From Leptofilum sp050292445 (lineage in GTDB: Bacteria; Chloroflexota; Anaerolineae; Promineifilales; Promineifilaceae), in the NCBI GenBank assembly GCA_050292445.1, contig JBNKLQ010000007.1, positions 1 through 43,555 on the forward strand: 43,555 nt of DNA, read 5' to 3'. Within the stretch, counting starts at the first letter, position 1; the number at the start of each line of letters is the position of its first letter. The notes beneath the pieces were generated by a model. That model made no database searches and had not been told where the DNA came from. It was given only the letters and a program-made list of their open reading frames with translations. Positions 23,715 through 32,031 of the stretch are shown piece after piece. Position numbers and translations under genes: made by a program.

Positions 23715-25295
23715 TTACGAGTCTTGAGGTGCCCAGGTTGTCAAAAACTCAACCAGCTTTGCCTCATCATAGCTATCGCCAGATTCCAGGACGCCGGTCC
23801 CTTGAGAATGGAGAAATTCTCCATTGCTGTCTAAAACAAGCAAGTGGGGATAGGCAGCAATGTCCGGGTATTGGGCAAAAAAGTCATCATTTGTATTTTC
23901 TTCGCTGTAGTTCACCTTGACAATCAGGTAATGCTCACTTAGTAACGTCTCCACGGCGGGCGTTTGGTGCATGTATTCTGCCAAAACATGGCACCAGATG
24001 CACCAATCCCCGCCGGCAATGAGCAAAATACGTTTGTTGCTAGCCTGGGCTACCGCAACGGCCGCTGCCACATCGGCTTGCGGATCACGTTCCGGATCAT
24101 AATCAGCCACAAAATAATAGTCTGCGCCGGTTGAACTTTCCCCGGTTCGTTCAGCGAGAAAGTCCAGGAACTTGGCTTCATCGTACACGCCGTCTGTTTC
24201 TAGCCCGCGTGTGTCGTATGATTCCGCCAGCGTGCCATCCGCATCCAAAATGAAGAAATGGGGAAACCATTCGATCTCAGGATATTCAGCCAAAAACGCT
24301 TCATTTTCGTTGTCTTCGCTGTAGTTTACTTTGACGATGACAAAGGTTTCCTGCAAGCCTGCGGCCACCTCTGGCGTTTGCTCGATGAAGCCGTCCAGCA
24401 TGTGGCAGGTGATGCACCAATCCCCGCCCACCACTAGCAGCACCTGCTTGCTTTCCTCTGCGGCGATTTCCAAAGCGCCTGCCACATCCTCTGTCGGGTC
24501 CCGTTCCGGATCGTAATCGGTCACAAAAAACATGGATTTGTCTATGGCGGATACGGCCGTAACCTCACCAAACTCCACGCTGCTCACAATCGTTTCATAA
24601 ATGGCCTGGTTCTCTTCCAGCGTGCTGAGGGGCAGGATGGTGAAAAACGAAAGGAGTCCGTTGCTACTTTTAATGGTTGTGATGAAAAGACGGACTTCCT
24701 CATTTGTTGCGGAGAGAACGGCCGTATACGTTGCGTTCGCTGCCGGATAATCATTGATAGTTACTGATTCAATATCTCCATCTGGTTCTGCCTGTGTAAC
24801 AAAATCTTCATTACTGGTAATCCCTTGCAAAAGCAATTCGGCGTAGGCTTCAGGAGCTATAGTAAGTGTTTCGGGGAGAACCAAAATGAGTGCACCTTGA
24901 CTATACCCGTTCAGCAGCGTGTTCTCATTTTCGGCAATATAAATTAAGCCGCCTGCTTCCGGTTGATTAAGAACCCACGTTTCTGGAAAACGCAGCGCTA
25001 GATTTAACGCATCATCTGTAAAAGAGTCGTAACCTGGAAACGGATCGGGCGTTGGTTCCGGTGTGGGCGTGTGAGTTGGTGTGGCCGTAGGCGCAGGTGT
25101 CTCGGTTGGCAGGGGTGTTGGTGTTTTGGTTGGGGTGGCTGTGTGGGTAGGAACGGCCGTTTCTGTTTCGGTTGGTTCTACGGCAGCTACCTGAGCAGTG
25201 CTGGTAGGCTCTGCCTGGGTTGATTCGCTGCTGCAGGCAGCCAGAAAAGCAATGATAAGCATAATGAAAAGATAAAAACGTCTTTGAGTGTTCAT
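23715..25295 (-). CDS. Lipoprotein with PsbP-like domain and two tandem thioredoxin-like domains
   Basis: A 526-residue lipoprotein. The signal peptide ends in AFLAAC (Cys21), then a Thr/Pro linker (residues about 42-84), a domain resembling PsbP/DUF1795 (90-240), and two thioredoxin-like domains in tandem. These have active sites GGDWCITCH (Cys294, Cys297) and GGDWCIWCH (Cys432, Cys435). Each is preceded by the same DYDPERDP motif and followed by FVIVKVNYSE or YLIVKVNYSE, so they arose by internal duplication. It should sit on the outer face of the membrane, passing electrons to oxidised proteins. It starts 22 bases after the DsbD-alpha-like gene with an AAGGGGGA ribosome site. The first frame Met lies 96 bases upstream and would spoil the signal peptide. 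Confidence 0.85.
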   Translation of the reverse strand: MNTQRRFYLFIMLIIAFLAACSSESTQAEPTSTAQVAAVEPTETETAVPTHTATPTKTPTPLPTETPAPTATPTHTPTPEPTPDPFPGYDSFTDDALNLALRFPETWVLNQPEAGGLIYIAENENTLLNGYSQGALILVLPETLTIAPEAYAELLLQGITSNEDFVTQAEPDGDIESVTINDYPAANATYTAVLSATNEEVRLFITTIKSSNGLLSFFTILPLSTLEENQAIYETIVSSVEFGEVTAVSAIDKSMFFVTDYDPERDPTEDVAGALEIAAEESKQVLLVVGGDWCITCHMLDGFIEQTPEVAAGLQETFVIVKVNYSEDNENEAFLAEYPEIEWFPHFFILDADGTLAESYDTRGLETDGVYDEAKFLDFLAERTGESSTGADYYFVADYDPERDPQADVAAAVAVAQASNKRILLIAGGDWCIWCHVLAEYMHQTPAVETLLSEHYLIVKVNYSEENTNDDFFAQYPDIAAYPHLLVLDSNGEFLHSQGTGVLESGDSYDEAKLVEFLTTWAPQDS

Positions 25296-25317
25296 AGGAA
25301 TCCCCCTTAAAAAAGTG

Positions 25318-25869
25318 TCACTGCCAAATGGCAGCAGGTAATGTAACGGTGGTCTGTTGGTCCGTGACCGGCGGTTTGCAAACGCCTTCACTGCTGCAAG
25401 CCATATAAGTGATAGAAAGCACCGCTTCCGGCGATTCAGGCATCGCGGCTGGTAATGCGACCGGAAAGGTCAGGGTAACGGGCCCGTCTGGATAAAGCGG
25501 AAAAGGCTGCTCAAACGTAGGAAAAGAAACATCCGTGGCAATCACATCCGCCTGAAGCTCCCCGGCTGCTTCCATTACGCCTGAAACGATGGCCACTCGT
25601 GTTGGCCGCCCAACCCCATCAATGCCGGAAAGCGGCATGTCGAGGCCATACAAATGCAAGGTGGGTTCAGTCGGGGTAAAAATGACAATAAGCTGGGCAG
25701 ATTCCGGCGTTTCAACCTCTAAATGAACCGCAACCGCTACACTGTTTTTAGAAAAGGTCAGTAAAGAATATGTTTGTGCTTGCGTAGATGTTGTTTGTGC
25801 TTCTTTTTGGCACCCTGCCAGGAGAATAATCAGGAAAAAAGTTGCACCGAATGTAGAAACTTGTTTCAT
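25318..25869 (-). CDS. DsbD alpha-domain-like lipoprotein
   Basis: About 183 residues. The lipoprotein signal ends in ILLAGC (Cys20). The rest is a beta-rich domain whose C-terminal segment SITYMACSSEGVCKPPV has two Cys (158 and 164) in the CX5C spacing of the DsbD alpha domain (GCADxGxCYPP in the classic family). DsbD alpha passes electrons from the membrane domain to periplasmic partners. No membrane beta domain is encoded nearby. The operon partner just downstream carries two thioredoxin domains. The start codon chosen gives a clean signal peptide; its ribosome site is weak. Alternative: a metal or thiol chaperone using the same fold. Confidence 0.75.
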   Translation of the reverse strand: MKQVSTFGATFFLIILLAGCQKEAQTTSTQAQTYSLLTFSKNSVAVAVHLEVETPESAQLIVIFTPTEPTLHLYGLDMPLSGIDGVGRPTRVAIVSGVMEAAGELQADVIATDVSFPTFEQPFPLYPDGPVTLTFPVALPAAMPESPEAVLSITYMACSSEGVCKPPVTDQQTTVTLPAAIWQ

Positions 25870-25953
25870 AAGTGTACATGTTTGCGTGCCAATAAGATTG
25901 AGTTCTCTTGTTTTCAGAATAGATGGGTGAGAAACGGCCCCAACACGCGCCAC

Positions 25954-25983
25954 AATATAATCATTCGACGAACCGAATGTCAA
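25954..25983 (-). promoter_or_regulatory. Promoter of the redox lipoprotein operon
   Basis: On the minus strand TTGACA and TATATT lie 18 bases apart. Both boxes are near consensus, and the start codon follows about 85 bases later. It is just past the hydrolase gene's stop codon. Confidence 0.65.
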
Positions 25984-25991
25984 TTGACATT
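25976..25991. promoter_or_regulatory. Perfect 16-bp palindrome overlapping the -35 box
   Basis: AATGTCAATTGACATT is fully self-complementary and covers the -35 box of the redox lipoprotein promoter. This is the expected position for a repressor operator. The regulator is not encoded in the window. Confidence 0.55.
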
Positions 25992-26013
25992 TGTCATCTG
26001 TTTTTACCGGCGA

Positions 26014-26970
26014 TTATTCTGGCAAATGCTGCTCAAAAAAAGCGGTGGCAATGGCTGGATTATCGATGAGGAACTGGTAGCCGCCGTATCGGTCGCTGCT
26101 TTCCACCAGCAGCGGCCCGCTGGGGTTGGGCGTGGCGGCGGCCATTTGCTGCACGTCTTCCGGGCTGCCCCACGGGTCGCCCATCCCCTGCACGTACAGC
26201 ACCGGGGTTTTGCCTGCCTGGGCAACGGCCGTTCCCAAACGATACTCCTTAAACGGCCGTCCCCCCGCCTGCCGATAGATAAATTCGGCCAAAGGCACAA
26301 TCGCCACGCCCAACGGCCCAAACAGATGCGCCGCAAAGCGGTTGGCAAAGTGAGCTGGGGAGGTGGGCTGCACCGCTACGGCCGCCTGAATCTGGTCTGT
26401 TTGGGGCAAGGCATGCAGCACGGTGTTGGCTCCGGCCGAAAAGCCAACGGCCCCGATGCGGTTAGCGGCCACTTCTGGCCGTCCTTGCAAGTAAGCCACC
26501 GCACCTAGCACATCCTGTGCTTCCAACTCGCCAAAGGTCATGGGGGGCTGGCTGCCGCTTTCGCCGTGATTACGGCCGTCATACATCAACAAGCCAAAGC
26601 CATCTTTATGTAAACTGTAAGCCAGCCGCAATAAATCAACCTGTGAAGCGGCCGTCAGGTTAGCCAGCGCGTCGGTCGCTGCTTCTCCCAGCCGGTTCCA
26701 GCCCCAGCCGTGGACTACAATAAGTGTCGCTCCTTGGCGCGCCGAATCTTTTGGCGCGGGAATGAACCAGCCATTTAGGCGCACGCCATCTGTGGCCGGA
26801 AAGGCAACGGCCTCGTAAGGCATATTCAGATCAGCCGGGGTGCCCCAGAGCGGTTGGCGCAGAGGACGGATGAGACGTTGGGCAAAGAGGGCGGCAATGG
26901 TGGTAATTAATCCGGCCGTAAAACCACCCAAAATAAAAAGCCAGCGCAAAACGCGGCGAAACAGTTTCAT
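26014..26970 (-). CDS. Membrane-anchored alpha/beta hydrolase, possible loss of catalytic His
   Basis: A 318-residue protein. An N-terminal helix (residues 8-30) anchors it, then an alpha/beta hydrolase fold with HGWGW as oxyanion strand, LMYDGRNHGES, and nucleophile Ser178 in VGFSAG. The acid is in VQGMGDPWGSPED. The usual final GxxH motif reads SSDRYGGYQF, so the catalytic His is replaced by Arg or Tyr at that place. The closest His is in EQHLPE at the end. If the alignment is right, activity may be lost or changed. The gene has its own start and no operon partner. Confidence 0.75.
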   Translation of the reverse strand: MKLFRRVLRWLFILGGFTAGLITTIAALFAQRLIRPLRQPLWGTPADLNMPYEAVAFPATDGVRLNGWFIPAPKDSARQGATLIVVHGWGWNRLGEAATDALANLTAASQVDLLRLAYSLHKDGFGLLMYDGRNHGESGSQPPMTFGELEAQDVLGAVAYLQGRPEVAANRIGAVGFSAGANTVLHALPQTDQIQAAVAVQPTSPAHFANRFAAHLFGPLGVAIVPLAEFIYRQAGGRPFKEYRLGTAVAQAGKTPVLYVQGMGDPWGSPEDVQQMAAATPNPSGPLLVESSDRYGGYQFLIDNPAIATAFFEQHLPE

Positions 26971-27071
26971 AAAAAGCTCCTAAAATTATCTCTCTCTTCA
27001 CGTAAAATCGAGCATATTATACCTGATCGTCATTGCCACCGTAAGTGATTAGGGTTATCTTTGGCAAAAAT

Positions 27072-28373
27072 ATGATGGACTCACTTTCTATGACTGCGAC
27101 TACCCGCGAACAGAAAATTGAACAGGCCCGTCTTGCCACCCAAGACGGCCGTTTTTGGGAGGCTGTTGAGCAATACACTGAGGTTTTGGCTAACAGCGAT
27201 CCCCAAACAAACGATCCCAAAGAAAAAAATTCCCGCCTGATTAGCCTGAAGGAACGGGGCGATTTGCTGGGCGAACTGGGTGAGCAGGTGGCTGCTTTGG
27301 CCGCTTACGAGCAATATTATTTGGAAGCGGGCACCAGCCAGCACGCTGTTGAGGCCCTGGCGCTGATCGGTATTCGCTCACGGGGATTGGGCCAGTACGG
27401 CCGTTCCATCACCGCCTGCCAGGAAGCCCTAGATTTGTCCACTGCCCTCAACTACACACCAGGCCGGGCCAAAGCATTGGTTGGACTGGGCGGTACCTAC
27501 CTGCTCCAGGGCGAGGTGAACCTGTCCGTTAACTATCTGAACCAGGCCACTGCCCTCTTTGAACAACTAAACGACACCTACGGTCAGGCCCAATCAACCA
27601 ATCAGATTGGCATTGCCTACGCCACCACAGGCCATTTTTACAAAGCCATTCAGGCGTTTGAAAACAGTCTTGCCCTGGCGCGACAGATTGAACGACACAG
27701 CGGCCTGGTGGCTTGCCTGAACAATCTGGGTGAATGTTACCAACTGCTTTTTGCCACCGACAAGGCGTTGGACTGTCATCGGGAAGGGTTAGCTCTGGCT
27801 GAGTCGGCTGAGTTTCGCCTGCTAGAAGCTGATTTATGCCGTAATCTGGGGCTGGACCTGGCGCAAAAAGAACAGTGGCAGGAGAGTTTGGCTTATTTGC
27901 AGCGGGCCAAAACGCTGGCTAATGAGATTCATGCGCCAGAAATCTATTTCCACACGCTTTATGCCCTGGCACGCGTTAGTCTGGCTCAGGGGCAGCAAGA
28001 GGGACGTGACTATGCTCAGGTGCTGCTGGACAGCGCCACAGAACCGGGACGTTCTCGCTGGCATCAGGCCAATGGACTATACGCTTTGGGCCGTTATGAG
28101 AAATTGGCAGGCAATGTATCGACAGCCGAAGAGCTGTGGCAGCGGGCCATTTTTTTGGCGCATGAAACGGAGAATCGGGTGCTGCTATGGCAGCTCCATG
28201 CCGCGCTGGCCCAAATTGCCCAGCAGCCGAACCTGGCCATCGTACACAATCGCATTGCCGCAGAAGTCATTCAACAAATTGCCGAACCATTTACCGATGA
28301 GTCTTTAAAAGCGGAATTTTTAGGCGCGGAGCCGATAACGGCCGTTCTCAACCAACTCCCCAAAGATTCTTAA
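27072..28373 (+). CDS. Tetratricopeptide-repeat protein
   Basis: About 433 residues of continuous TPR repeats, for example DTYGQAQSTNQIGIAYATTGHFYKAIQAFE and LNNLGECYQLLFATDKALDCHREGLALAE. No enzyme domain, signal peptide or membrane helix is seen, so it is probably a cytosolic scaffold. The start is uncertain, since no good ribosome site is present at any of the candidate starts (a GTG 27 bases earlier, this ATG, or an ATG 18 bases later). Its TAA stop abuts the TGA stop of the PIG-L gene on the other strand with no spacing. Confidence 0.75.
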   Translation: MMDSLSMTATTREQKIEQARLATQDGRFWEAVEQYTEVLANSDPQTNDPKEKNSRLISLKERGDLLGELGEQVAALAAYEQYYLEAGTSQHAVEALALIGIRSRGLGQYGRSITACQEALDLSTALNYTPGRAKALVGLGGTYLLQGEVNLSVNYLNQATALFEQLNDTYGQAQSTNQIGIAYATTGHFYKAIQAFENSLALARQIERHSGLVACLNNLGECYQLLFATDKALDCHREGLALAESAEFRLLEADLCRNLGLDLAQKEQWQESLAYLQRAKTLANEIHAPEIYFHTLYALARVSLAQGQQEGRDYAQVLLDSATEPGRSRWHQANGLYALGRYEKLAGNVSTAEELWQRAIFLAHETENRVLLWQLHAALAQIAQQPNLAIVHNRIAAEVIQQIAEPFTDESLKAEFLGAEPITAVLNQLPKDS

Positions 28374-29225
28374 TCACTCCCCAATTCCCGCAAACAAATC
28401 CTTTTCCCGATAGCCACCCGGTACAGATGGATATGCCCGCATAAATGTATCCCGTGCCAGCAGCAGTTTTTGGACGCTTTTGGGCAGCCAGCCAAAAGCT
28501 CCGCCTCCCCCTTGACTGGCGTGAGCAGCGCTGGCCGCTTGCTTGATCTCCCAATATTTTCGATAGTTGATGAAGGCATGAAGTTTGCTGCGCGCCACCC
28601 CCACCCTTGTCATGTCGATGTCTTGATTACGGCCGAATTTAGTCGGGTCTTGCCCACGCAGCCGGAACAAGAAAATGAAGAATTTTACCCAGGTGTTGGG
28701 GAAAGCAGAGAAGTAAAGTCGTTCTGGCTGAAAGGGCGCGGGGCCAATGTCTGGGAACTGCGCTGGATCCCCTGCCGCATGAAAGGCAGGCACGGTGATC
28801 TTCCAGCATTGAATATGGTCGGGATGAAAATAGCCACCGGTTTCATCGTGGGTGATGATGACTTGCGGCCGTATTTCCCGAATGAGCTTCACCACGCGCC
28901 CAATCGCTTCCTGCTCATCTGCTTGCACAAATGCTTCAGGATGTTCATTGGCCGGATCGCCGATGTAGCCAGAATCGCGGTAGCCTAGCGTGTGCAGCGT
29001 GGCACCTAAAATATTGACCGCATTTTCCAGCTCTTGGGCGCGGACTTCTGCCAGCTTTTCGCGGGAATCTTCAAACCCGGCGGCCACGGAGCCTGCGGCA
29101 CCGTCTGTGGCAATAGCAATGTGTACATCAACGCCTTCGGCCGCGTACCGGGCAAAGGTGCCGCCAGGGCCAAAAGATTCATCATCAGGGTGCGCCAGGA
29201 CAGCGAGTAAGGTTCGTTTTGTCAT
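28374..29225 (-). CDS. PIG-L/LmbE family deacetylase
   Basis: A 283-residue protein of the PIG-L family, zinc-dependent N-deacetylases acting on N-acetylglucosamine conjugates. The zinc-binding AHPDDE motif lies at residues 11-16, and the second ligand region is FHPDH near residue 133. MshB and BshB in thiol synthesis, and antibiotic-pathway enzymes, are relatives. Without partner genes the substrate cannot be named. It has no clear ribosome site. Confidence 0.85.
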   Translation of the reverse strand: MTKRTLLAVLAHPDDESFGPGGTFARYAAEGVDVHIAIATDGAAGSVAAGFEDSREKLAEVRAQELENAVNILGATLHTLGYRDSGYIGDPANEHPEAFVQADEQEAIGRVVKLIREIRPQVIITHDETGGYFHPDHIQCWKITVPAFHAAGDPAQFPDIGPAPFQPERLYFSAFPNTWVKFFIFLFRLRGQDPTKFGRNQDIDMTRVGVARSKLHAFINYRKYWEIKQAASAAHASQGGGGAFGWLPKSVQKLLLARDTFMRAYPSVPGGYREKDLFAGIGE

Positions 29226-29250
29226 AGTTTTTCGGGGGAGTCAGTGTATA

Positions 29251-29309
29251 GACCCTAAGGGTTTTAGTTGTGTTAAGACTAGGCCTGTTAAGATCAAACC
29301 CTTAGGGTC
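29251..29309. repeat. Intergenic inverted repeat, GACCCTAAGGG type
   Basis: GACCCTAAGGGTTT and AAACCCTTAGGGTC form perfect 14-bp arms around a 31-base loop, between the PIG-L and alpha/beta hydrolase genes. It belongs to the family also found at 30121 and 31942. Confidence 0.75.
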
Positions 29310-29326
29310 CTGCGTCTTTTAGAATA

Positions 29327-30085
29327 TTATTCAGTATGAAAAGCCTGCATCATTGGCAGTAGGGGCACCAACTGTACCGTTTGCAGAGGATGGCGGGTGT
29401 TAGGTAGTACCAGCATACTGCCTTGGGGCAGTGCCCGACTCAGGCGGTATGCTTCGGGTAGGGGAACCAGTTCGTCCCGGTCGCCGATGCTAACCAAGAC
29501 GGGCAGTTGAGCGTTTTTTAACTGTCGTTCAGACAGACCGCCATCAACCAGGCTGGCGGTAAGTTCCGCCGCCTGGCGCACCAGGACGCGCCACTGCCGT
29601 CCACCATGCTCCTGCACCAGTTGGTCGGCGTAGGTGGGGACTTTTTGAGCCATTACATCGGGGTCGAGCTGCTGTCGCATTTTCTTGGCAGCGTCGGCCG
29701 TCCAGTAAAACTTGCTGGCGTGCATCAGCAGGGTGGCCACGCGGCGCGGCTGGTTGATGGCCAGCAGCAGGCCGAGATAGCCGCCGAGACTATAACCTGC
29801 GATGTGCAACCGTTCGATGTTTAATTGATCCAGCAAACCGGAGATGTCCCCCAGCATTTGGTTGATGTCTAGCGTGGGGGCATTGTTTTGCGAACGGCCG
29901 TGTCCCCTTAAATCTACCAAGAGCAGCCGGTACTTTTCTGACAATGGTTTCAAAAACGGTCGCCACTGGCTGCTGATAGCCCCCAGCAAGCCAGGCAGCA
30001 GCAGCAAATTTGGCTTGCTGGTGTCGCTACCGCCATACTGTTCAAAATTGATTTCCGAGCCGTCAGGGGCTGTCCAGGTTGTCAT
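29327..30085 (-). CDS. Alpha/beta hydrolase
   Basis: A 252-residue hydrolase of the canonical fold. The oxyanion motif is LLPGLLG, then VDLRGHGRS, nucleophile Ser99 in AGYSLGG, acid in GDRDELVP, and His in NTRHPLQ near the end. The full triad is present. Close families include esterases and the MenH, BioH and haloperoxidase groups; none can be chosen from sequence alone. It precedes a second palindromic repeat. Confidence 0.85.
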   Translation of the reverse strand: MTTWTAPDGSEINFEQYGGSDTSKPNLLLLPGLLGAISSQWRPFLKPLSEKYRLLLVDLRGHGRSQNNAPTLDINQMLGDISGLLDQLNIERLHIAGYSLGGYLGLLLAINQPRRVATLLMHASKFYWTADAAKKMRQQLDPDVMAQKVPTYADQLVQEHGGRQWRVLVRQAAELTASLVDGGLSERQLKNAQLPVLVSIGDRDELVPLPEAYRLSRALPQGSMLVLPNTRHPLQTVQLVPLLPMMQAFHTE

Positions 30086-30120
30086 AATGTATGTCCTCTT
30101 GCAAAGGTTTTTGTCATGCC

Positions 30121-30177
30121 AGACCTGTTAGGTTTACTCAAAATGATCCTGTCTGAATGTAAAAACCTGGCAGGTCT
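30121..30177. repeat. Intergenic inverted repeat, AGACCTG type
   Basis: AGACCTGTTAGGTTT and AAACCTGGCAGGTCT pair fully except for two G-T wobbles, around a 27-base loop. It lies between the hydrolase and acpS. The layout (AGACC, AGG, GTTT) links it to the copies at 29251 and 31942. Confidence 0.7.
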
Positions 30178-30188
30178 AAATCTAACTC

Positions 30189-30554
30189 TTAATGTCCCAT
30201 CGCCACCGCAAAGCCAATGGCGTGAGTGTCGGTGTGGGAAAGGCTGATGGACCATTCGGCCAGCCCTTGTGCCTGCGCCAAGGCAATGGCCCGATTGTGC
30301 AGCACCAGCTGGGGCTTGCCCCGACCATCACAGACGACTTCCACATCGGTCCAGTTGATGTCGCCAATGCCGGTGCCTAACGCTTTACCCACCGCTTCTT
30401 TGATGGCAAAGCGACCGGCTAGACTGGGAATACGGCCGTTACAATAGCCAATCTCCTGCGCCGTGAAAAAACGGTGCAAAAAGCGGTCGCCATGCCGGGC
30501 AATGCCCCGTTCAATGCGGGCTATTTCGATCATGTCTACGCCAACGGCTAACAT
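30189..30554 (-). CDS. acpS: Holo-[acyl-carrier-protein] synthase
   Basis: A 121-residue AcpS, which attaches 4'-phosphopantetheine from CoA to acyl carrier protein. It shows VGVDMIEIARIE (metal-binding Asp) and GRFAIKEAVGKALGTGI (the conserved Glu/Lys), with a SISLSHTDTHAIGFAV strand. Length is normal. AGGA lies six bases before the ATG; a TTG 18 bases upstream is less likely. It sits alone rather than in a fatty acid operon. Confidence 0.93.
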   Translation of the reverse strand: MLAVGVDMIEIARIERGIARHGDRFLHRFFTAQEIGYCNGRIPSLAGRFAIKEAVGKALGTGIGDINWTDVEVVCDGRGKPQLVLHNRAIALAQAQGLAEWSISLSHTDTHAIGFAVAMGH

Positions 30555-30577
30555 ATTTGTTCCTAAAAGCAATTTTT

Positions 30578-30645
30578 ACCGCAGAGAATGCAGAGGGCGC
30601 GGAGAAAAGTAAAAAAATCTCTGCGTTCTCCGCGCTCTCTGCGGT
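30578..30645. repeat. Periodic inverted element (CGCAGAG type)
   Basis: ACCGCAGAGA and TCTCTGCGGT form perfect 10-bp end arms. Inside, GCGCGGAGA and TCTCCGCGC can pair in a second way. The left half is built from 9-base units (CCGCAGAGA, TGCAGAGGG, CGCGGAGAA). It lies between acpS and the frameshifted M16 gene. Confidence 0.65.
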
Positions 30646-30650
30646 GAGGT

Positions 30651-31923
30651 TTAAATTTCTGGCCCAGCGACGGCGATGCCCAGGTTCTCTGTGCTGAGAT
30701 ATTTTTGGGCCGCAGCCTGCACCTGTTCCGGGGTGATGGCCCGCACCAGGTCGGGATATTCCAGCAGATAATCCAGCCCCCACTCATACAGCTCCATATC
30801 GGTGATGACGTTGGCGATGCCGCTGTTGGTTTCTAGCCCCACGGGCAGCGAACCGATGCGGTACGCCTGGCTGTCGGCCAGTTCTTCAGCGGGAACCCGT
30901 TCATTTTGGATGCGGGCAATCTCATCCAGGATGCTGCTGATTGCCTGTTCGGCCTTGTCTGGTGCGACACCGGCTGCGGCCAGCCAGGCCCCAGGCCCTA
31001 ACCCGCCTTGTAGGCTGCTGTAAGCATAGTAGGCCAAGCCTTGCGCCTCGCGCACATTTTTGCCGATGCGCCCCATCATGCCAAACACACCTAAGATGGT
31101 ATTCATCAGGCTGTAATCGAGATAGTCGGGCGCGGCGCGGTGGCCCGGGACGTCCCAGAGCGATGTCGCTTTGATATTTGTCTGGCATGGGGTGATGGTG
31201 GTGAAGACGGCCGTTTGGCATCACCAAATCCGGCAGTTCAGGCAGCGGCTGTTGATCCTCATTGTGCCAATCGCCCAGAACCGCTTGCACTTTGGCCAGC
31301 GCTTGCGCCGGTGACAATGCCCCCACAAAGCAGATGACCATACCCTGCGGACCATAATGATTGGCATGGAAGCGTTGTACATCGGCCACGCTGAGGGTAG
31401 GGACAGTTTGCAGGGAGCCATTTTGGGAACGGCCGTACGGATGGTTGGGGTAAATAAGCTCGCGCAGCGTACGGCTGGCCATGTGTTGGGTGTCGTTGGC
31501 TCGCATTTGCAGCCCGGTAATGATTTGCCCCTTGAGCTGCTTCAGCAAGGGTTCGGGGAAGACGGGCTGGCGCACTACATTGGCCAGCAGATTGAGCACC
31601 AGATCAGCATCTTCTGGCAGGCATTGGGCTGAGAGTGAGGTGAGATGATAGCCGCTGCTGAAGCTGAGTTCGGCCCCCACGGATTCCAGCTTTTCGTAAA
31701 TCTCGTCGAAACTAAACTGCTGACTGCCGCGCATGAGGGAAACGGCCGTAAAGTTGGCCAATCCGCTCTGTTCAGCTGTTTCTGCCAAGGCTCCGGCAGG
31801 CAAATACCCCTCAATCATCACCGATTGAGAGCCAGGACGCTCGTAAACCAGCACCGTGATGCCGTTGGGCAGCGTTTCACGGTGAATGGTGGCGCTGCTG
31901 GGATAGTTGTGAGAATCGGTCAT
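30651..31923 (-). pseudogene. M16-family peptidase homologue, non-catalytic type, broken by a +1 frameshift
   Basis: Two overlapping frames make one M16 protein of about 424 residues. The first has the N-terminal domain up to PDKYQSDIALGRPGPP. The second resumes with DYLDYSLMNTILGVFGMMGRIGKNVREAQGLAYYAYSS to the end. One extra base in the G/C run at about 31128-31131 explains the shift. The zinc motif HxxEH is missing: the aligned stretch (residues 54-67) reads GLANFTAVSLMRGS. It would therefore be the substrate-binding half of a pair with the active M16 protein 3.2 kb away. The shift could be a true mutation or a sequencing error. If corrected, it is a normal non-catalytic partner. Confidence 0.8.
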
Positions 31924-31941
31924 ATGTTGTCCGGTTGTTTA

Positions 31942-32003
31942 AGACCCTAAGGGTTTAATTCTCTGGTGGTTTGGGTATTGAGGCTGAAAAACCCTCAGGG
32001 TCT
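31942..32003. repeat. Intergenic inverted repeat, AGACCCTAAGGG type
   Basis: AGACCCTAAGGGTTT and AAACCCTCAGGGTCT pair over 15 positions with one mismatch, around a 32-base loop. The left arm is nearly the same as at 29251. It lies between the M16 and methyltransferase genes. Confidence 0.75.
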
Positions 32004-32031
32004 CCCAGCTAGAACGCCATGATGATAACAT

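Noticed and set aside
25030..25160. Tandem DNA repeat of GTTGG/GGTGT type
   Set aside because: It encodes the Thr/Pro linker of the lipoprotein and varies in unit length, so it is protein low complexity and not a DNA repeat element.
31120..31140. Programmed frameshift in the M16 gene
   Set aside because: No classic slippery heptamer or stimulatory structure is seen; a simple one-base error or mutation in a C-run explains it better.
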